Of a stretch of 26,728 nucleotides of DNA, positions 22,929 to 26,728 are shown in pieces. The DNA comes from JAAEQG01 sp023133475 (GTDB taxonomy: Bacteria > Planctomycetota > Phycisphaerae > UBA1845). The stretch spans positions 1-26,728 of the forward strand of contig DAOVLE010000046.1 in NCBI GenBank assembly GCA_030631415.1, in the 5' to 3' direction. The notes beneath the pieces were generated by a model, which was given only the letters and a program-made list of their open reading frames with translations, did no database searches and was not told where the DNA came from. Numbering within the stretch: position 1 is the first letter of the stretch; the number at the start of each line of letters is the position of its first letter. The position numbers were made by a program, and so were the translations under genes.

Positions 22929-24194
22929 ATGATACGCCGTATCGAGGCCCTTAATTACCGTTGTCTGCGGCACGTAAACCAGACGCTGGGGCCATTCCAC
23001 GTACTCGTGGGCAAGAACGCCAGCGGGAAGAGCACTTTCCTGGATGTCGTAGGATTTTTGGGGCGGGTGGTCTCGGATGGGGTGGAGACCGCTGTTGGCG
23101 AACGGACTCAGAACTTTTACGACTTGGTATGGGGCCGAAAGGGGAATCGGTTTGAATTGGCCATCGAAGCCGACATACCGGAAGAGTTTCAGACGCCGCT
23201 GGAAACACCGGATTACGACTTGATTCGGTATGAGATTGCGATCGGCATCGACCAGGAAACGCAGAAACTGGCCATTCTCAACGAACAGATTCTGCTTGGA
23301 AATAGCGGGCAATTGTCTGCCAATGCAATCCGTCAATCAGGCACCGCGTTGCCGGTGAGCGTCTTCAAGGAGCGGGACGAGCACCGATGGAGCCATCTTG
23401 TTTATAGGTCACCCCAGAACAAGTTCTACCTCTTCCCGGAGCAACCTTTGAACCTTGAGGACAACGGTGCCGACTCCGAGTCGTACCATATTTTTTTGCC
23501 TTCCAATCCGCGCAGGACTATTTTCGAGAATCTCAGTGAGGAGGAGTTCCCTGCGGCGACGTGGCTGGAGGATGTGCTTCGATGCGGAATTCACCGCGTA
23601 GAACTGAACAACCAGAAGCTACGCCAACCGAGCCCGCCTGGAAAAGGCGTCTTTCTCAATGAAGATGGTTCAAATCTACCGTGGGTTGTATCGCGGTTGG
23701 AGCAGGGTGCCCCGACACAATTCGAGGATTGGAAAGCACATCTGAAGACGGCTTTGCCCGATCTTGAAGGTATTCGCGTTGTGGAGCGTGCCGAGGACAA
23801 GCATCGGTATCTGATGCTGCGGTATCAGAACGGGCTTGAAGTGCCCTCGTGGATGCTGTCGGACGGGACGCTACGACTGCTGGCGCTAACGATTATTCCG
23901 TATGTCCCGGGATTCAAGCCCATTTGCCTCGTCGAAGAGCCCGAAAACAGCATGCATCCGTTGAACATCGAGACAGTCACACAGTCCATGCGATCCGTTT
24001 ATGGCGGTCAGGTGTTGATCGCGACGCATTCCCCAACCTTGCTGGCCGTCATTGAACCGGCGGAAATCCTGGTATTCTCTCGTGACGAACAACGCGGAAC
24101 ACAGATCACCGGCGGCGATAAGCACCCTGGGCTGCTCAACTGGCGCGGAGAAGTGAGTCTGGGCATGCTTTTTGCGGGGGGGGTGTTAGGGTGA
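22929..24194 (+). CDS. AAA_21/AAA15-type ATPase (SMC/OLD-like), first gene of a two-gene unit
   Basis: This is a 421-residue ATPase of the SMC/Rad50-like class without a long coiled coil. It has Walker A VGKNASGKST (G28-T36), an ABC-like signature region LSDGTLRLLALTIIP, Walker B ICLVEEPENSMHP (E336-E337), and a switch histidine H367 (IATHSP). The ATG at 22929 is preceded by AGGAGG seven bases upstream; a GTG at 22911 lies within the same stretch and is rejected. Its stop TGA overlaps the next ATG (TGATG at 24192-24196), so the two proteins are probably made together. ATPases of this type pair with small nuclease-like partners in several defence systems (for example PARIS AriA and RloA). No nuclease domain is fused here. 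Function is inferred only. Confidence 0.88.
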   Translation: MIRRIEALNYRCLRHVNQTLGPFHVLVGKNASGKSTFLDVVGFLGRVVSDGVETAVGERTQNFYDLVWGRKGNRFELAIEADIPEEFQTPLETPDYDLIRYEIAIGIDQETQKLAILNEQILLGNSGQLSANAIRQSGTALPVSVFKERDEHRWSHLVYRSPQNKFYLFPEQPLNLEDNGADSESYHIFLPSNPRRTIFENLSEEEFPAATWLEDVLRCGIHRVELNNQKLRQPSPPGKGVFLNEDGSNLPWVVSRLEQGAPTQFEDWKAHLKTALPDLEGIRVVERAEDKHRYLMLRYQNGLEVPSWMLSDGTLRLLALTIIPYVPGFKPICLVEEPENSMHPLNIETVTQSMRSVYGGQVLIATHSPTLLAVIEPAEILVFSRDEQRGTQITGGDKHPGLLNWRGEVSLGMLFAGGVLG

Positions 24195-24832
24195 TGGCGT
24201 CCGAGGAGCAAAAGGATCTCATCATTCTGGTTCCGGGTAAGGACGAGGCAGCGGCGATTCGTGGGATTCTCTCCAGGCCGCGTGCGATGAAGATTCGGCC
24301 GATCACGGTGGAATTGCAACAACACCCGGAGCGTGATCCCGGCTGCCGGCTTCGTGGCCACGAGTTCCTTCGTCGCGAGACGGGCCGATTTGCTTTCGCA
24401 CTCGTGTTGTTCGATCGTGAAGGGTGTGGTGCTGAGACTGAATCACGAGAAGCAATCGAGGGCGAGGTTCAACGACGGCTGGCAAAGACCGGGTGGGGTG
24501 ATCGTGTGGGCGTGATTGTGATCGACCCTGAACTCGAAGCGTGGGTCTGGAATGACACGTCTCATGTGGATGAACTTCTTGGATGGCAAGGTCAGACGCC
24601 GAGTTTGCGGGAGTGGCTTGTCACCAGCGGGTTCCTATCGCCCAATGACATAAAACCTCGACGCCCGAAGGAGGCGATGGAGAAGGCCCTTCGTCAAGCT
24701 GAAAAGAAACGCTCCTCGGCGATTTATGGTCAATTGGCGGAGAAGGTGAGTTTCAAGCGCTGTGTCGATCCAGCTTTTGTGAAGTTGAGAACAACTTTGC
24801 AGAACTGGTTCCCGGAGGAAATCGACTCGTGA
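24194..24832 (+). CDS. Conserved-looking partner protein of the AAA ATPase, possible Toprim-like fold
   Basis: This is a 212-residue protein with no firmly recognised family. Beta-strand/acidic-motif pairs are seen at LIILVPGKDE (residues 9-18), FALVLFDREGCG (D74, E76) and VGVIVIDPELEAWVW (D111, E113, E115). That spacing of hydrophobic strands ending in acids recalls Toprim-like nuclease or DUF4276/RloB-type partners, in which a P.LEAW segment is common, but the usual N-terminal glutamate is VPG here. The C-terminal half is basic and helical (KPRRPKEAMEKALRQAEKKR) and ends WFPEEIDS. The ATG overlaps the ATPase stop by one base; a GTG one codon earlier is less likely. I have only a weak, unverifiable memory of similar proteins in multi-gene defence islands. 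Confidence 0.8.
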   Translation: MASEEQKDLIILVPGKDEAAAIRGILSRPRAMKIRPITVELQQHPERDPGCRLRGHEFLRRETGRFAFALVLFDREGCGAETESREAIEGEVQRRLAKTGWGDRVGVIVIDPELEAWVWNDTSHVDELLGWQGQTPSLREWLVTSGFLSPNDIKPRRPKEAMEKALRQAEKKRSSAIYGQLAEKVSFKRCVDPAFVKLRTTLQNWFPEEIDS

Positions 24833-24870
24833 AACTTTCGTAAACATTCAGTAAACCCGTCCAGCCTGTT

Positions 24871-24908
24871 GTACCGCCGGCATCCTGCCGGCTGGAAGCC
24901 GGCGGTAC
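24871..24908. repeat. Palindromic repeat between convergent genes, terminator-like
   Basis: GTACCGCCGGC pairs with GCCGGCGGTAC as an 11-bp perfect stem, enclosing an inner CCGGC.. palindrome (CATCCTGCCGGCTGGAA). It lies between the stops of the plus-strand partner gene (24832) and the minus-strand AAA+ gene (24916) and could end both transcripts. There is no U-run, so termination is inferred. A shorter GGCTGGAAGCC relative is at 5243-5259. Confidence 0.75.
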
Positions 24909-24915
24909 GGTGGTG

Positions 24916-26406
24916 TTAATCCGCGGGCACGCAGCGGTTGGCCGCCCAGGCGCGGAGTTGGCTGACCTTCTCAGCCATGGTGACCGACAGCGGTCGGGTG
25001 TCCTGGATTTCGTTTAAGATGTCCTCTTGAGTGAGGCTGCGGCTTTGGCCGAAGGCGGAATACAACGCCCCCACGATGGCCTGCTCGATCTCCGCCCCGG
25101 AGAACCCCTCCGCGGCGCCGGCCAAATCGCCCAGATCAAACCTCGAAAGAGGGCGCTTGCGGTTACGCAGGTGGATGGCGAAGATGTGCTCGCGAGTCTC
25201 ATGATCGGGCAGGTCCACGAAAAACACCTCATCGAAACGCCCCTTGCGAACCAACTCCGGCGGAAGAGCACTGATGTCGTTGGCGGTCGCCACGGTGAAG
25301 ATCGGCGAAGGATGATCCTGCAACCAGTTCAACAAGGTGCCGAACATACGCTTGGACAAGCCCCCGTCGGCAGACTCAGCCGAAGCGGAGGCGAAGGCCT
25401 TCTCGATCTCGTCGATCCAGAGTATGACCGGCGCCATGGACTCCGCTTGCTTGATGGCTTTGCGCAGGTTGTGCTCGGACTCGCCGACGTACTTGTTGTA
25501 GAGTTGCCCGGGGTCCAGCTTCAGTAGCGGCATCTGCCAGGCTGCGGCTACGGCTTTGCAGGCGGCACTTTTGCCACAACCCTGCACGCCCAACATCAAA
25601 ATGCCACGAGGGGGCTCCAACCCGAACTCGCGAGCCTTGGGGGACAACGCCCCGGCACGCTTGGTCAGCCACCTCTTGAGATTCGTCAACCCGCCGATGT
25701 CCTCCATGCGGATTTCCGAATCAATGTATTCCAGCACGCCGCTCTCGCGGACCATCTCCCGCTTGACCTTCAAGAGACGCTCGATGTCGTCGCTGTTGAG
25801 GCAGTCGTCGTCCAGGATCACGCGCGAGACCGCCAGCCGAGCTTCGTGAGCGGTCAGCCCACGTAGCATGCGCACGATGTGCCGAAATTGCTTGTGATTG
25901 AGTTCGCTACGAATCTTGGAATAGCGAGACAACTCTTTGAATGTGGACCGGGCAATCTGTTCGAGTTCATCCTCGTCCGGCAGGCTGATCTCCAACGGGG
26001 CGGATATCCGGCCCAGGATGTCCGGCAGGTCGGTGGAAGGGTCTATGAGAATCATTGTCCGATGGTGTTCATGGGCGTTTTGGGAGAAGGTCCGCAGCAT
26101 CCGCTGCAAGGCTGCGTCACGCAGGTGGGTGCACAGGTCCTTGAGAATGAAGACCGCCGACCAGTTCGTGGACAGGATGTGGGTCAACACCTCTTTCGGG
26201 CTTTTGGTTTTCGGGATCGACTGTGTGGGTGCCGGCGTGGTGGCTCGTAGCCCTTCGACCATGTCCCAAATGTAAGCCTGCATCGCCAGCGACCGGACCG
26301 CCTGCAACACCCGGTCCAATGCCCGCCGTTCCTCGTCGGTCTCGATGGTGATGATCGGATACCGGGAACGGATAAGTAGCTGAAGGTCCTCAACAAAGTC
26401 AGCCAT
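24916..26406 (-). CDS. Ycf46-like AAA+ ATPase
   Basis: This is a 496-residue cytoplasmic AAA+ ATPase. The N-terminal half (residues 1-235; DLQLLIRSRYPIITIETDE, FILKDLCTHL, TMILIDPSTDLP) is a degenerate ATPase-like domain typical of Ycf46 relatives. The C-terminal half holds Walker A GVQGCGKSAACKA (near 270), Walker B VILWIDEIEKAF (near 325), sensor 1 FTVATANDIS, and an arginine-finger region PELVRKGRFDEVFFVDLP, then an AAA lid (GAAEGFSGAEIEQAIVGALYSA). The ATG at 26406 has GAGG seven bases upstream. In cyanobacteria Ycf46 has been linked to CO2 uptake regulation; its role here is unknown. The gene is monocistronic in this window and flanked by repeats on both sides. Confidence 0.93.
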   Translation of the reverse strand: MADFVEDLQLLIRSRYPIITIETDEERRALDRVLQAVRSLAMQAYIWDMVEGLRATTPAPTQSIPKTKSPKEVLTHILSTNWSAVFILKDLCTHLRDAALQRMLRTFSQNAHEHHRTMILIDPSTDLPDILGRISAPLEISLPDEDELEQIARSTFKELSRYSKIRSELNHKQFRHIVRMLRGLTAHEARLAVSRVILDDDCLNSDDIERLLKVKREMVRESGVLEYIDSEIRMEDIGGLTNLKRWLTKRAGALSPKAREFGLEPPRGILMLGVQGCGKSAACKAVAAAWQMPLLKLDPGQLYNKYVGESEHNLRKAIKQAESMAPVILWIDEIEKAFASASAESADGGLSKRMFGTLLNWLQDHPSPIFTVATANDISALPPELVRKGRFDEVFFVDLPDHETREHIFAIHLRNRKRPLSRFDLGDLAGAAEGFSGAEIEQAIVGALYSAFGQSRSLTQEDILNEIQDTRPLSVTMAEKVSQLRAWAANRCVPAD

Positions 26407-26518
26407 GGTCGAACCTCATAAGACCACTGCATATTTGAACGCGATCCGGCACCGCAAGCAAGCACGGATACACCGGGGGCTCCCGAGAAGGCGGGGTTGG
26501 CGTTCCGTGCGACCCAAG

Positions 26519-26728
26519 CTCCCCTTCGGGGCGCCGCTAACCCGGATATTCCACCGCGAAGCACGCAGAAAATGGAAAATGGAAAATGAAAAATGGAAAA
26601 TGCGGGGTTGGCAACGTTGCCCGGTTTCGACTCTTCCCCCCTTATCCTCATCTCTTCTCGCTCTTCTCTGCGCTCTCTGCGTCTCTGCGTTCATGAAAAA
26701 TGTGGGTCAGCGGCGGGTGGAACCCGCC
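26519..26728. repeat. Composite repeat (family B) joined to family A at the window end
   Basis: It starts with CCCCTTCGGGGCGCCGCTAA and AACCCGGATATTCC (shared with 5991), then GGAAAAT heptads (about 26568-26602), TTGCCCGGTTTCGACTCTTC, a CTCTTCTCG/CTCTGCG run, TTCATGAAAAATGTGGG, and a family A half (GGCGGGTGGAACCCGCC) at the cut end. It is the fourth copy of the composite. Bases 26407-26518 contain only the upstream region of the AAA+ gene. Confidence 0.9.

Noticed and set aside
22773..23336. 187-codon minus-strand frame overlapping the ATPase start
   Set aside because: It is antisense to the Walker A region of the ATPase and shows no family signature.

Overview
**Organism.** The window is GC-rich and probably comes from a Planctomycetota genome of the Phycisphaerae type. 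Two exported proteins (11841-15302 minus, 15840-17792 plus) combine lamin-tail domains, cysteine-rich 'GACC' modules and dockerin-like calcium loops, an architecture I associate with that group. This is inference from domain style; there is no rRNA or other phylogenetic marker. I found no tRNA, rRNA, CRISPR array, transposase or phage gene.

**Layout.** 221-5028 (+) is a translationally coupled RND efflux pair: a periplasmic adaptor and an inner-membrane pump. 5327-11475 (-) holds four unrelated genes: a beta-phosphoglucomutase-like HAD phosphatase, a MraY/WecA-type glycosyl-phosphate transferase, an exported tripeptidyl-peptidase-II-like subtilase, and TruB. 11841-15302 (-) and 15840-17792 (+) are two divergent secreted multidomain proteins. 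17907-21439 (-) is a MacA/MacB-like export system with its ATPase and permease as separate genes. 21844-22635 (+) is a PhnP-like metallo-hydrolase. 22929-24832 (+) is a tightly overlapping ATPase plus small acidic-motif protein pair, the best candidate for an uncharacterised (possibly defence) system. 24916-26406 (-) is a Ycf46-like AAA+ ATPase.

**Repeats.** Most larger gaps are built from a small vocabulary of palindromic or short-tandem modules. Family A is an imperfect palindrome GTAGGGCGGGTT..ACCCGCC. Family B is a composite of GGAAAAT heptads, a pyrimidine-rich stretch and CGCAGAGA-type units. Family C is GGGTGGCCCATCGCTTTAGC with inverted partners. Family D is CAGTACCGCGACCGTAAGG. Family E is GTCCAAA heptads. 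They also enter genes: the RND adaptor has about 100 C-terminal codons made largely of C and D modules, TruB ends inside a B module, and four genes take their TAG stop codon from the first bases of an A module.

**How genes work together.** The two transport systems (RND, MacAB-like) span the envelope, but no outer-membrane channel gene is visible. The secreted nuclease-like and lamin-tail proteins and the subtilase are probably envelope or extracellular proteins. The ATPase pair is organised as one transcriptional unit.
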